NCBI RefSeq assembly: GCF_004342985.1
Contig: NZ_SMBO01000001.1
Location: 992,001 to 1,056,000, forward strand
DNA length: 64,000 bases
Direction: 5' to 3'
DNA from: Novosphingobium sp. PhB57
GTDB lineage: Bacteria > Pseudomonadota > Alphaproteobacteria > Sphingomonadales > Sphingomonadaceae
This document shows positions 9,526 to 18,435 of this stretch, piece by piece (position 1 is the stretch's first letter; each line of letters opens with the position of its first letter). The notes beneath the pieces were generated by a model that saw nothing but the letters and a program-made list of their open reading frames with translations, did not search any database and was not told the origin of the DNA. The position numbers and the translations under genes are program-made.

Positions 9526-11127
9526 TCAACTACCCCCGATTTCGCTCAGCGAAGGCGTGCCCGGCTCACCCGGGGCGCCCTGCCATACGAGCACAGGCTT
9601 GCGCGCCGCGAGCGTTTCGTCAAGGCGGCGACGCGGTGCGAAGTGCGGTGCGCTGTGAAGGCTCTGGTCGCCATCCTTGGCGCGCTGGGCCAGGCTGCGC
9701 AGCGAACCGATGAAGCGATCGAGACCGGCCTTGCTTTCCGTCTCGGTCGGCTCGACCAGCATCGCGCCCTTCACCACCAGCGGGAAGTAGACCGTCATCG
9801 GGTGGAAGCCCTCGTCGATCAGACCCTTGGCGATGTCCAGCGTGGAGAAGCCCTCGGCCAGACCCGCATCGCTGAACAGCGCCTCGTGCATGCACGGGCC
9901 GCTCTTGGCGAAGGGTGCCGGCAGCAGATCCTCGCACGAACGCAGGACGTAGTTGGCGTTGAGCACCGCGTCCTCGGCCACCTGGCGCAGACCGTCCGCA
10001 CCGTGGCTGAGGATGTAGGTCAGCGCGCGGGTGAACATGCCCATCTGGCCGTGGAAGGCGACCATGCGGCCGAATGCCTGCGCATGGCCCTCGCCCGCGT
10101 TTTCCTCCTCGACGAGGTGGACGCGGCCGTCTTCACCGCGGCTGACGAAAGGCAGCGGCGCGAACGGCGCCAGCGCTTCGGACAGCACGACCGGACCGGC
10201 ACCGGGACCGCCACCACCGTGCGGCGTGGAGAAGGTCTTGTGCAGGTTGATGTGCATGGCATCGACGCCGAGGTCGCCGGGGCGCACCTTGCCGACGATG
10301 GCGTTGAAGTTCGCGCCGTCGCAATAGACGTAGCCGCCCGCTGCGTGAACCGCGTCACCGATCGCCTTCATGTCAGGCTCGAACAACCCGCAGGTGTTCG
10401 GGTTGGTGATCATCACGCCCGCGACGTTCGGGCCCAGCTTGGCCTTCAGCGCCTCTACATCGACGCGGCCTTCCGGGGTCGCCGGGATCGACTGGACCTT
10501 AAAGCCCGCGAAAGCGGCGGTCGCCGGGTTGGTGCCGTGGGCGCTCTCAGGCACCAGCACCACGTCGCGCTTCTCACCGCGCGCGTCGAGCGCGGCGCGG
10601 ATGCAGAGCAAGCCGCAAAGCTCGCCGTGCGCGCCGGCCTTGGGGCTCATCGCCACCGAGGCCATGCCGGTCAGCGTGATCAGCCAGTCGGCCAGCTGCT
10701 CGATCACTTCCAGCGCGCCCTCGACCGTCTTCTGCGGCTGGAGCGGGTGAACGTCGGCAAAGCCCGGCAGGCGGGCCATCTTCTCGTTCAGGCGCGGGTT
10801 GTGCTTCATCGTGCACGAACCGAGCGGGAACGGCCCGAGGTCGATCGCGTAGTTCTGGCGCGACAGGCGGGTGTAATGGCGGACGGTTTCGGGCTCGGTC
10901 AGGCCGGGCAGCGCCGGAGCCGACTTGCGCAGGAACTTCGACAGGCCGGCCGCTGCCGGACGGCTGGGCGTGTCGAGATCGACGCCGCATTTCTCAGACG
11001 AACCGAGTTCGAAGCTCAGTGCTTCTTCCAGCATCAGGCCATAATCGCCCGAGGCGGTCTTGAAGCCAGCGCCCTCACCGGCTTCACCCATGCTCGGGCG
11101 CCAGCCGCTTGCGTTTACCGCGTTCAT
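9526..11127 (-). CDS. gcvPB: Glycine dehydrogenase (decarboxylating) subunit 2
   Basis: C-terminal half of the split P protein of the glycine cleavage system. Glycine is bound to pyridoxal phosphate, decarboxylated, and its aminomethyl group passed to lipoyl-GcvH. The PLP-binding Lys lies in [16 protein letters not shown]. Other family signatures are [10 protein letters not shown] and GANFNAIVG. At 533 residues the length fits GcvPB. The start overlaps the end of gcvPA by 4 bp, implying translational coupling of the two halves, which must form a heterotetramer. Confidence 0.96.
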   Translation of the reverse strand: MNAVNASGWRPSMGEAGEGAGFKTASGDYGLMLEEALSFELGSSEKCGVDLDTPSRPAAAGLSKFLRKSAPALPGLTEPETVRHYTRLSRQNYAIDLGPFPLGSCTMKHNPRLNEKMARLPGFADVHPLQPQKTVEGALEVIEQLADWLITLTGMASVAMSPKAGAHGELCGLLCIRAALDARGEKRDVVLVPESAHGTNPATAAFAGFKVQSIPATPEGRVDVEALKAKLGPNVAGVMITNPNTCGLFEPDMKAIGDAVHAAGGYVYCDGANFNAIVGKVRPGDLGVDAMHINLHKTFSTPHGGGGPGAGPVVLSEALAPFAPLPFVSRGEDGRVHLVEEENAGEGHAQAFGRMVAFHGQMGMFTRALTYILSHGADGLRQVAEDAVLNANYVLRSCEDLLPAPFAKSGPCMHEALFSDAGLAEGFSTLDIAKGLIDEGFHPMTVYFPLVVKGAMLVEPTETESKAGLDRFIGSLRSLAQRAKDGDQSLHSAPHFAPRRRLDETLAARKPVLVWQGAPGEPGTPSLSEIGGS

Positions 11128-12482
11128 GCCAGCACTCCTTCAAGCTCACGGGCAAAGGTTTCGATATCCTCGTCGGTCACGGTCTCCGTCGCCGTCACCA
11201 GCAGGCCCTTGTGGAGATCGCTGTTCTCCGGGAATAGGCGGCCGAGCGAGACGCCGCCCAGAACCTTGCGGTCCGCCAGTTCGCGAACCACTTCGCGGGC
11301 GTCGCGGGTTAGGACCAGCGTTGCTTCGTTGAAGTATGCCTGGTTCAGCACCGTCACGCCCGGCACTTTGGCCAGACGCTCGATCATTGCCTGCGCCTTG
11401 TCGTGGTTCACGGCGGCCAGCTGGGCCAGACCTTCACCGCCCAGCAGGGTCAGGTGAATACTGAAAGCCAGCGCACAAAGCCCTGAATTCGTGCAGATGT
11501 TGCTGGTCGCCTTCTCGCGGCGGATATGCTGTTCGCGCGTGGAGAGCGTCAGCACGAAGCCGCGCTTGCCTTCGGCGTCCACGGTCTGGCCGCAGAGACG
11601 GCCCGGCATCTGGCGCACGAACTTCTCGCGGCAGCCGAACAGGCCCAGGTACGGGCCGCCGAACTGCAGGCCGACGCCGATCGACTGGCCTTCACCCACG
11701 ACGATATCGGCACCCAGCGCGCCCGGCGCCTCGATCATGCCCAGCGCGACCGGCTCGGTGACGACAGCGATGAGCAGCGCGCCCTTGGCGTGCGCGGCTT
11801 CAGCAATCGCGGCAAGGTCGGGGATGCGGCCCATCACGTCCGGATACTGGACGACGACACAGGAGGTCTTGTCGTCGATCTGGGCGATGACGGCAGCGTC
11901 ATCGGGATCAGCCACGAGTTCGGCCTTCAACGAGACGATATCGTCTTCGGTGAACTTGGCCATCGTGCGCACGACTTCGGCGTAGTGCGGATGCAGGCCG
12001 CTCGACAGCACGGCGCGGGTCTTGCGGGTGATGCGGCTGGCCATCAGGATCGCTTCCCAGCACGCGGTCGAACCGTCGTACATCGAGGCGTTGGCAATGT
12101 CGGTGCCGAACAAGCGCGCGACCTGCGTCTGGAACTCGAACAGCACCTGCAGCGTGCCCTGCGCGATTTCCGGCTGGTAGGGCGTGTAGGCGGTCAGGAA
12201 CTCGCCGCGCTGGATCAGGTGATCGACCGAGGCCGGAACGTGATGGCGATAAGCGCCAGCGCCGATGAAGAACGGCGCCGTTCCGGCCGAGAGGTTCTTG
12301 GCCGCAAGCGCGGACATGTGCCGTTCCACCGCCATTTCGCTGGCGTGGAGCGGCAGCCCCGCGATGGGACCGGAAAGACGGGCCTCGGCGGGCACGTCGA
12401 CGAAGAGGTCGTCGACCGTGTCGGCACCGATGACGCCGAGCATCTCGGCACGATCGGCGGGAGTCAGGGGCAGGTAGCGCAA
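11124..12482 (-). CDS. gcvPA: Glycine dehydrogenase (decarboxylating) subunit 1
   Basis: N-terminal half of the split P protein, partner of gcvPB. I place the start at the TTG at 12482: it gives [20 protein letters not shown], the normal N-terminus of GcvPA, and has GGAG nine bases upstream. The in-frame start at 12551 would add 23 unrelated residues and overlap gcvH by 38 bp. Conserved blocks include [13 protein letters not shown] and [15 protein letters not shown]. The product is 452 residues, the usual size. Confidence 0.95.
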   Translation of the reverse strand: MRYLPLTPADRAEMLGVIGADTVDDLFVDVPAEARLSGPIAGLPLHASEMAVERHMSALAAKNLSAGTAPFFIGAGAYRHHVPASVDHLIQRGEFLTAYTPYQPEIAQGTLQVLFEFQTQVARLFGTDIANASMYDGSTACWEAILMASRITRKTRAVLSSGLHPHYAEVVRTMAKFTEDDIVSLKAELVADPDDAAVIAQIDDKTSCVVVQYPDVMGRIPDLAAIAEAAHAKGALLIAVVTEPVALGMIEAPGALGADIVVGEGQSIGVGLQFGGPYLGLFGCREKFVRQMPGRLCGQTVDAEGKRGFVLTLSTREQHIRREKATSNICTNSGLCALAFSIHLTLLGGEGLAQLAAVNHDKAQAMIERLAKVPGVTVLNQAYFNEATLVLTRDAREVVRELADRKVLGGVSLGRLFPENSDLHKGLLVTATETVTDEDIETFARELEGVLA

Positions 12483-12513
12483 GCGGCGATACTCCGTGAA
12501 TTCTATCGGTAAA

Positions 12514-12885
12514 TCAGAGGCTTTCGACGTACTGCTTGTAAGCAGCCTCATCCATCAGCGCGCCGAGTTCGGAAGCCTTCGAAAGAGTGATGCGGAACAG
12601 CCAGCCGCCGGTTTCGGCCTGGGTATTGACCAGTTCGGGCTCATCGGCGAGCGCGCCGTTGGCTTCGGCGATCGCGCCCGAAACCGGGGTGTAGACGTCC
12701 GAAGCGGCCTTCACCGAATCGACGACCGCAACCGAATCGCCCTTGCCGAACGTGGCGCCGGCTTCGGGCAGGTCGACGAAGGTGATGTCGCCAAGCTGGC
12801 CCTGCGCATAGTCGGTGATGCCCACGGTGCCGAGGTCGCCCTCAATTTCGATCCACTCGTGTTCCTGCGAGAAATAACGGGTCAT
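12514..12885 (-). CDS. gcvH: Glycine cleavage system H protein
   Basis: Lipoyl carrier of the glycine cleavage system, shuttling the aminomethyl group between P and T proteins. The lipoylation Lys is residue 59 in [17 protein letters not shown]. The N-terminal [16 protein letters not shown] and [13 protein letters not shown] blocks are diagnostic. The 123 residues are normal. A GAGGA ribosome-binding site lies about 10 bases before the ATG. It sits between gcvT (12 bp upstream) and gcvPA (31 bp downstream). Confidence 0.97.
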   Translation of the reverse strand: MTRYFSQEHEWIEIEGDLGTVGITDYAQGQLGDITFVDLPEAGATFGKGDSVAVVDSVKAASDVYTPVSGAIAEANGALADEPELVNTQAETGGWLFRITLSKASELGALMDEAAYKQYVESL

Positions 12886-12897
12886 GGGTAGGTATCC

Positions 12898-14067
12898 TCA
12901 GCGGTGATAGCGGTTGGGGACGAAGGGCATGGCTGCGACGATGGCGTCGAGCTTCTTGCCCCGTATTTCGATGGAAAGAGCCGTGCCGTCCGCCGCCACG
13001 GCGGCGTCGACATAGGCCATGGCGATGGGGTGCTGGAGCGAGGGCGAGAAGCCGCCCGAGGTCACTACGCCCACTTCCTGTTCGCCATGGAAGACCTTGG
13101 CGCCTTCACGCGCGGCCTGGCGGCCGTCGAGCTTCAGCCCGATGCGCTTCTGCGCGGTGCCTTCGGCAAAGTCGCGCTGGACGCGCTCGGCGCCGGGGAA
13201 GCCGCCTTCGAGGCGGCGGCGCTTGTTGACGCCGAAGGCAAGACCGGCCTCGACCGGGCCGCGCTCGGGGTCCATGTCATGGCCATAGAGCGGCAGACCG
13301 GCTTCGAGGCGCAGGGAATCGCGCGCGCCAAGGCCGATCGGCTTCACTTCGGGCTGGGCCAGCAGCAGGTCCGCCACGGTGGCAGCAGCTTCGCCGGGGA
13401 TCGAGATTTCGAAACCGTCCTCTCCGGTATAGCCCGAACGGCTGATCCAGGCATCGACGCCGCCCAGCGTGAAGCGGCCGCCTTTCATGAACGTCAGCGC
13501 CGACAGCGGGTATTCGCCCTCGGCCACGCGTTCCAGCGCGGCGAAAGCCTTGGGGCCTTGCAGCGCCAGCAGCGCGCGGTCGTCAAGGTGGTTGAGCGTG
13601 ACGTCGTCCGGCAGGTATTCGCGCAGCGTGCCGATATCGTCCCACTTGGTGGCACCGTTGACGACGATGTAGAAACCGCCCGGCCAGCGCGAGACCATCA
13701 AATCGTCCAGAATGCCGCCGTTCTCGTCCAGCAGCAACGAGTAGCGCACCGCGCCCAGCTTCAGGGTCGAGAGGTCGATCGGCAGCGCAGCTTCCAGCGC
13801 AGGCTCGATATCGGTCTGCGCGTCTTCCTCGCCGGTGACCAGCAACTGGCCCATGTGGCTGACGTCGAACAGGCCGGCGTTTTCACGCGTCCAGAGGTGT
13901 TCGGCCATGATGCCTCCCCCTGCGACGTCGTACTGCACAGGCATCATGTAGCCGGCGAACTCGACCATGCGGCCGCCCTGATCGCGGTGCCAGCCATTGA
14001 GCGGCAGCAGCATCGGTTCGATGGGGGCTTCTTCCTGATCGGAATCGGTAATCGGATATTCGCTCAA
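12898..14067 (-). CDS. gcvT: Aminomethyltransferase (glycine cleavage T protein)
   Basis: T protein: transfers the methylene group from aminomethyl-lipoyl-GcvH to tetrahydrofolate, releasing ammonia. Signatures are WHRDQGGRMVEFAGYMMPVQY, LFDVSHMGQ and RSGYTGEDGFEI. I choose the TTG at 14067 because it has GGAG seven bases upstream and follows the riboswitch. An ATG at 14097 is at the very edge of aptamer 2, and the longest open frame (from 14145) would begin inside it. The predicted protein is 389 residues, with a slightly longer N-terminus than usual; ATG 14013 (MLLPLNGWHRD) would give a standard one. Confidence 0.93.
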   Translation of the reverse strand: MSEYPITDSDQEEAPIEPMLLPLNGWHRDQGGRMVEFAGYMMPVQYDVAGGGIMAEHLWTRENAGLFDVSHMGQLLVTGEEDAQTDIEPALEAALPIDLSTLKLGAVRYSLLLDENGGILDDLMVSRWPGGFYIVVNGATKWDDIGTLREYLPDDVTLNHLDDRALLALQGPKAFAALERVAEGEYPLSALTFMKGGRFTLGGVDAWISRSGYTGEDGFEISIPGEAAATVADLLLAQPEVKPIGLGARDSLRLEAGLPLYGHDMDPERGPVEAGLAFGVNKRRRLEGGFPGAERVQRDFAEGTAQKRIGLKLDGRQAAREGAKVFHGEQEVGVVTSGGFSPSLQHPIAMAYVDAAVAADGTALSIEIRGKKLDAIVAAMPFVPNRYHR

Positions 14068-14102
14068 GACATGACTCCGCACAGTTCGGTACACCATTCC
14101 AG

Positions 14103-14331
14103 GTGCCCCCTCTGTCACGGAAACCTGAGAGCTTCCCTTGGCCAACCAAAAGGCTTGACCAAAGTTACACCGTCGGCGGCCTCATCCCAAGGGATGAGAC
14201 ACTTTCCAGAGTCTCGCTATCGACGCTGCGCGGTCCTTTTGCCTGAGAGATTCCGGGGCGGTTGCTCCTTCGGCGCCTGCATGTTTCCGCATGTGCGAAT
14301 CAGCAGGTCTCTCCCGCGCTGTCAGCGATAC
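14103..14331 (-). ncRNA. Tandem glycine riboswitch
   Basis: Two consecutive glycine aptamers precede gcvT on the minus strand. Aptamer 1 (about 14331-14226) reads CGCGGGAGAGACC, then GCCGAAGGAGCAA, then AATCTCTCAGGCAAAAGGACC, closed by GCGCGG/CCGCGC pairing. Aptamer 2 (about 14218-14103) reads GACTCTGGAAAGTG, GCCGACGGTGTAA and AGCTCTCAGGTTTCCGTGACAG followed by GGGGGCACC. These are the conserved cores of the glycine class. In this class glycine binding typically switches on gcv expression, so the operon should rise with glycine. The gcvT start follows about 35 bases after aptamer 2. Confidence 0.95.
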
Positions 14332-14427
14332 CTCGTCACTTGATTGAGCGCCGCGCCCAAGTCAACGCAATCGCGCTGCGGCGCATCATAATTTCCACCG
14401 ATAGCCGCGAGGCCGACGGTGGGGCCT

Positions 14428-15108
14428 TCAGCGCAGGACCGCCGCCATGGAATCGTGCTCATGAACGAAAATTCCAGGTGCCTCCTCGCCGCTCAGCGCG
14501 AGAATGACCTGCGCGAGGCGCACGGCCGCGATGGAGCGGAACCGGCGCAGCCTGGCATGGAAAACCAGCAGATCTGCCAGGGGGGCGATCACCTGCCCCG
14601 CCATTTCCAGCGGACGATCCTCGATCCGCCGCCCGCGCAACAGGCCGGGCCGCAGGATATCGAGCCGCGCGAAGCCCAGTTCGCCCAGGGCCTTTTCCAC
14701 TTCGCCTTTCGTGCGCAAGTAGAGGTTGGTGCTTTCGGCATCGGCACCCACGGAGGAGACCAGGATCATCCTGTCGATCCCGGCCTCGCGGGCTGCCCGA
14801 GCCGTCTCCAGCACGAGGTCATGGTCGACCGCCCGAAACGCCTCGTCGCTGCCGGCCGCCTTGCGCGTGGTGCCCAGAGCGCAGACGAGAACGTCGCCAT
14901 GCGCGGCCTCGATCAGCGTCGGCCACTCGCCGGTACCGCCGACCAGGATTTCCAGCCGCGCGCCCGCCGGCAAAGGCACCTCTCGCCGCGCGACGCCGAT
15001 GATGCGAACGTCCGGACGCCGGATGCTTTCCTCGATCACCGCAGCCCCGACCAGACCACTCGCGCCGACGAGGCAGAGACGCCGCGCAGCCACGATCGTA
15101 TCAGACAT
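14428..15108 (-). CDS. NAD(P)H-binding Rossmann-fold protein
   Basis: A 226-residue atypical SDR-like protein (HTATIP2/NAD(P)H-binding type). It has the glycine motif LVGASGLVGAAV near the N-terminus, a following VARREVPL stretch after the second strand, and LVSSVGADAESTNLYLRTKGEVEKAL with the Tyr-x-x-x-Lys spacing (YLRTK). The substrate is unknown. The ATG at 15108 overlaps the 3' end of the dgt-like gene by 8 bp and has GGAAGGG upstream; a longer frame to 15135 lies wholly inside dgt. The two genes are probably co-transcribed. Confidence 0.8.
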   Translation of the reverse strand: MSDTIVAARRLCLVGASGLVGAAVIEESIRRPDVRIIGVARREVPLPAGARLEILVGGTGEWPTLIEAAHGDVLVCALGTTRKAAGSDEAFRAVDHDLVLETARAAREAGIDRMILVSSVGADAESTNLYLRTKGEVEKALGELGFARLDILRPGLLRGRRIEDRPLEMAGQVIAPLADLLVFHARLRRFRSIAAVRLAQVILALSGEEAPGIFVHEHDSMAAVLR

Positions 15109-16261
15109 TGCGCAGCCCTTCCGGGGTGCTGCCATAGATCTGGGCGTGGCAGGAGATGGCGTAGCGGTCGGTCATGCCGGCAATGTAATCGGCAATGTGG
15201 CGGCTGCGGGCCGGTTCGTGGCGGGGCAAGCCGTCGATCCAGCTTTCCTCCATCAGCACCGGCTCCTGCGAATAGGCCGAGTAAAGCTCCGCCAGCAGCG
15301 CCCGCGCACGACGCGCCGTTTCGAGTTGCTCGGGATGGTAGTAGAGCTTCTCGTACATGAAGCGCTTGAACTGCCGCTCGCCCTCCTCGACCTCGGGCGA
15401 GAAGGCCACCAGCTGGCGACCGGCAGAGCGCACCTGATCGATGCTATCGATGCCGACGAGCCGCTTCTGCGTCTCGTCCAGCAGGTCGTTGACCATGAAG
15501 CCGATCTGGCTTCGGATCAGTTCGGCGAGCTGGCGATCGCGCGGAACGCCCGGATAGCGGCGTTCCACGTCGGCCCAGCGCGGCACGATGAAAGGATGGG
15601 CGAGCAGTTCGTCGAGATCGAGGAAACCCGCGCGCAGGCCGTCGTCGATGTCGTGGTTGTCGTAGGCGATATCGTCGGACAGCGCCGCGACCTGGGCTTC
15701 GAGCGAGGCATAAGTGCCCAGTTCCAGGCCATAGGCCGCGTCCAGTTCCGCCAGCGCCCAGTTCGGCTCGGACACCGGTCCATTGTGCTTGGCAAGGCCC
15801 TCCAGCGTTTCCCAGGTCAGGTTCAGCCCGTCATGCTCGCAATAGGGGCTCTCGATCCGCATCAGGGTGCGCAGACAATTGGCGTTGTGATCGAAGCCGC
15901 CCGCCTTGTGGAGCGCGGCGTCGAGCGCTTCCTCTCCGGCGTGGCCGAAAGGCGGATGGCCGATATCATGCGCAAGAGCGAGGGCTTCGGTAAGGTCTTC
16001 GTCGAGGCCGAGGATCCGGGCGATCACGCGGGCGACTTGCGCCACTTCCAGGCTGTGCGTCAGGCGCACGCGGTAGTGGTCGCCATCGGGCGCGATGAAC
16101 ACCTGGGTCTTGTAGCGCAAGCGGCGGAAAGCGATCGAATGCACGATCCGGTCGCGGTCACGCTGGTAGGGGCTGCGCTGTCCGCGCGGCAGACCGGTGT
16201 CCACGGGGAACTCGCGGCCGCGCGAGCGAGCCGGATCGGAGGCGTAAGGTGCAAGGGTCAA
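15101..16261 (-). CDS. dgt: dGTPase-like HD-domain triphosphohydrolase
   Basis: HD-superfamily protein hydrolysing dNTPs to nucleosides and triphosphate, as in the deoxyguanosinetriphosphate triphosphohydrolase family. Metal-binding elements are HSLEVAQVAR with the first His near residue 63 and ALAHDIGHPPFGHAGE near residue 110; RGQRSPYQRDRDRIVHSIAF near the N-terminus is typical. At 386 residues it matches the shorter dGTPase-like group. The start is a TTG with GGGAAAG upstream. Confidence 0.92.
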   Translation of the reverse strand: MTLAPYASDPARSRGREFPVDTGLPRGQRSPYQRDRDRIVHSIAFRRLRYKTQVFIAPDGDHYRVRLTHSLEVAQVARVIARILGLDEDLTEALALAHDIGHPPFGHAGEEALDAALHKAGGFDHNANCLRTLMRIESPYCEHDGLNLTWETLEGLAKHNGPVSEPNWALAELDAAYGLELGTYASLEAQVAALSDDIAYDNHDIDDGLRAGFLDLDELLAHPFIVPRWADVERRYPGVPRDRQLAELIRSQIGFMVNDLLDETQKRLVGIDSIDQVRSAGRQLVAFSPEVEEGERQFKRFMYEKLYYHPEQLETARRARALLAELYSAYSQEPVLMEESWIDGLPRHEPARSRHIADYIAGMTDRYAISCHAQIYGSTPEGLRNV

Positions 16262-16303
16262 GCTGAAATCTTTCCCGAAAGCAGGCTTGCTCTCGGCGCC
16301 CTA

Positions 16304-16621
16304 CTAGCGAGCAAGACCCGTCTTGCACAAGGCCGCCGAGGAAGTGGTCACGAGAATGGCCTGGCTGTCGTTCACGGCTTTCACGCCGCGAACCCAGGCT
16401 CCCGGCGTTTTCTTGTCGCCTTCCAGTTTCTGCAGCTTGATCAGCTGCAGGATGCCCAGCCGCTTCACCATGCGCTTCGACATGCAGGTGGCCACGCGGT
16501 CCGACATCCCGGCCTCCACAAGGGCCGTGCGCAGGCGCCAGCCGGCATAAAGGTGGACGCCGAAAGAGAGCACGGCGACCAGGCCGACGAGCAGAAGGGC
16601 AGACTTTAGGAAGCGCAACAT
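16304..16621 (-). CDS. Small membrane-anchored protein, function unknown
   Basis: A 105-residue protein with one N-terminal hydrophobic helix (about residues 4-25, LKSALLLVGLVAVLSFGVHL) and an otherwise soluble, Lys/Arg-rich body predicted to be periplasmic. It contains two Cys (CMSKRM and ALCKTG) that could form a disulfide. I do not recognise the family. It lies between pntB and the dgt-like gene on the same strand. Confidence 0.6.
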   Translation of the reverse strand: MLRFLKSALLLVGLVAVLSFGVHLYAGWRLRTALVEAGMSDRVATCMSKRMVKRLGILQLIKLQKLEGDKKTPGAWVRGVKAVNDSQAILVTTSSAALCKTGLAR

Positions 16622-16646
16622 GGCAGCGCCCTATAAGGCGCCGCAA

Positions 16647-18059
16647 TCAGTCCGCCAGCGCTTTCACGATGTCCTCGACCATCTTCTTGGCATCCGCCAG
16701 AAGCATCATGGTCTGGTCCATGTAGAACACCTCGTTGTCCACCCCGGCATAGCCCTGCCCGCCCATCGATCGCTTGATGAAGAAGATGGTCTTGGCCTTC
16801 TCTACATCGAAGACCGGCATGCCATAGATCGGCGAGCTTTTGTCGGTCTTGGCGGCGGGGTTCACCACGTCGTTCGCGCCGATGATGAAGGCGACGTCGC
16901 ACTGGGCGAATTCGCCGTTGATGTCCTCCAGCTCGAAGACTTCGTCATAAGGGACGTTGGCTTCCGCCAGCAGCACGTTCATGTGGCCGGGCATGCGGCC
17001 CGCGACCGGATGGATCGCGTATTTGACGCCGACGCCGTGCGCCTTGAGCCGGTCCGCCATCTCGCGAAGGACATGCTGGGCCTGGGCCACCGCCATGCCG
17101 TAGCCCGGGATGATGATGACGTTCTCGGCTTCCTTCATCAGGAAGGCGGCATCTTCGGCCGAGCCGCGCTTCCACGGCCGGTCCGATACGGCAGCGCCGC
17201 CGCCTGCGCCGGCCTCGGCGCCGAAACCTCCGGCGATCACCGAGATGAAGCTGCGGTTCATCGCCTTGCACATGATGTAGCTCAGGATCGCACCCGAGGA
17301 ACCCACGAGCGCGCCGGTGATGATCATGGCGGTGTTGTGCAGCGTGAAGCCCATCGCCGCGGCGGCCCAGCCCGAATAGGAATTGAGCATGGACACCACC
17401 ACCGGCATGTCCGCTCCGCCGATCGGGATGATGAGCAGGAAGCCGATGGCAAAGCTGAGGAGCACGATCGCCCAGAACAGCGCGGGCGTGTTCCAGTGGA
17501 ACAGACCGACGAGCACGACGATGGCCACCAGCGCCGCAAGATTGATGACGTGCCGGCCCGGTATCAGGATCGGCGCGCCGCTCATGTTGCCGTTGAGCTT
17601 GGCGAAGGCGATCACCGAGCCCGAGAACGTCACCGCACCGATGGCGACGCCCAGCCCCATCTCGATCCGGCTTCCCTTCAGGATGTCCAGGCCGCCCGCT
17701 GCGAGAATGCCGAAAGCGGCGGGATTGTAATAGGCCGCGATGCCGACAAGCACGGCGGCCAGGCCGACCAGCGAGTGAAACGCCGCGACAAGCTGCGGCA
17801 TCGCCGTCATCTGGATCCTGCGCGCGATCACGAAGCCGATGCCGCCGCCGATGGCAATCGCGCCCAGGATCTCCGGCAGACTGGCGATTTCGTGCGTCAG
17901 CAGCGTGGTGGCCACGGCGATGGCCATGCCCAGCATGCCGTAGCGATTGCCCGCGCGGCTGGTGGAGGGAGACGATAGCCCGCGCAAGGCGAGGATGAAG
18001 CAGATGCCCGCAACGAGGTAGGCGCCGGCGACCCAGGGGTTCAAGGCATGGGCCTCCAT
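16647..18059 (-). CDS. pntB: NAD(P) transhydrogenase subunit beta
   Basis: Beta subunit of the proton-pumping transhydrogenase. It carries the remaining TM helices and the NADP(H)-binding domain III, converting NADH plus NADP+ to NAD+ plus NADPH at the expense of the proton gradient. The N-terminal half is multi-helical; the C-terminal part has VIIIPGYGMAVAQAQH, HPVAGRMPGHMNVLLAEA and the GANDVVNPAA motif of domain III. The ATG at 18059 (MEAHALNPWVAGAYLV) shares one base with the pntAB stop. 470 residues, normal. Confidence 0.96.
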   Translation of the reverse strand: MEAHALNPWVAGAYLVAGICFILALRGLSSPSTSRAGNRYGMLGMAIAVATTLLTHEIASLPEILGAIAIGGGIGFVIARRIQMTAMPQLVAAFHSLVGLAAVLVGIAAYYNPAAFGILAAGGLDILKGSRIEMGLGVAIGAVTFSGSVIAFAKLNGNMSGAPILIPGRHVINLAALVAIVVLVGLFHWNTPALFWAIVLLSFAIGFLLIIPIGGADMPVVVSMLNSYSGWAAAAMGFTLHNTAMIITGALVGSSGAILSYIMCKAMNRSFISVIAGGFGAEAGAGGGAAVSDRPWKRGSAEDAAFLMKEAENVIIIPGYGMAVAQAQHVLREMADRLKAHGVGVKYAIHPVAGRMPGHMNVLLAEANVPYDEVFELEDINGEFAQCDVAFIIGANDVVNPAAKTDKSSPIYGMPVFDVEKAKTIFFIKRSMGGQGYAGVDNEVFYMDQTMMLLADAKKMVEDIVKALAD

Positions 18060-18394
18060 CAGCGCTCGCCTCCTGCCTGCGCGGACGGCGGAGCCTGCTT
18101 CGCCTTGGCGGCCGGCTTGTCCTTCTTGCGGTACATCGCCAGCATCCGCTCGGTGACGGCAAAGCCCCCGAAGATGTTGACGCTGGCCAGCACCACGGCC
18201 CCCAGCCCGAGCCATTTCGCCAGGGGCGATCCCTGTGCCGCGCTCGCCACCAGCGCGCCGACGATAATCACCGAGGAAATCGCATTGGTCACCGCCATGA
18301 GCGGCGTATGCAGGGCCGGCGTTACCGACCAGACGACGTAGTAGCCCACGAAGCAGGCCAGCACGAAGATCGACAGGATCGAGACGAAGTCCAT
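18059..18394 (-). CDS. pntAB: NAD(P) transhydrogenase subunit alpha, membrane part
   Basis: The membrane segment of the alpha subunit encoded separately, as in many alphaproteobacteria. Three TM helices are visible (LSIFVLACFVGYYVVWSV, then AVTNAISSVIIVGALVA, then LGAVVLASVNIFGGFAV), and TPALHTPLMAVTNAISS is diagnostic. The 111-residue protein ends in a Lys/Ala-rich tail. It sits between pntAA (41 bp upstream) and pntB (1-bp overlap). Confidence 0.94.
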   Translation of the reverse strand: MDFVSILSIFVLACFVGYYVVWSVTPALHTPLMAVTNAISSVIIVGALVASAAQGSPLAKWLGLGAVVLASVNIFGGFAVTERMLAMYRKKDKPAAKAKQAPPSAQAGGER

Positions 18395-18435
18395 GAACTC
18401 GCTAGCCCCTTTTCAGCGCCCTTCCGGCGCGCTTC

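Noticed and set aside
9643..11457. 604-residue frame antisense to gcvPB and gcvPA
   Set aside because: No family features; the sense strand encodes unmistakable glycine decarboxylase subunits.
14103..14145. gcvT start at 14145 (longest frame)
   Set aside because: It would place the start codon inside the second glycine aptamer; the TTG at 14067 has a proper GGAG site.
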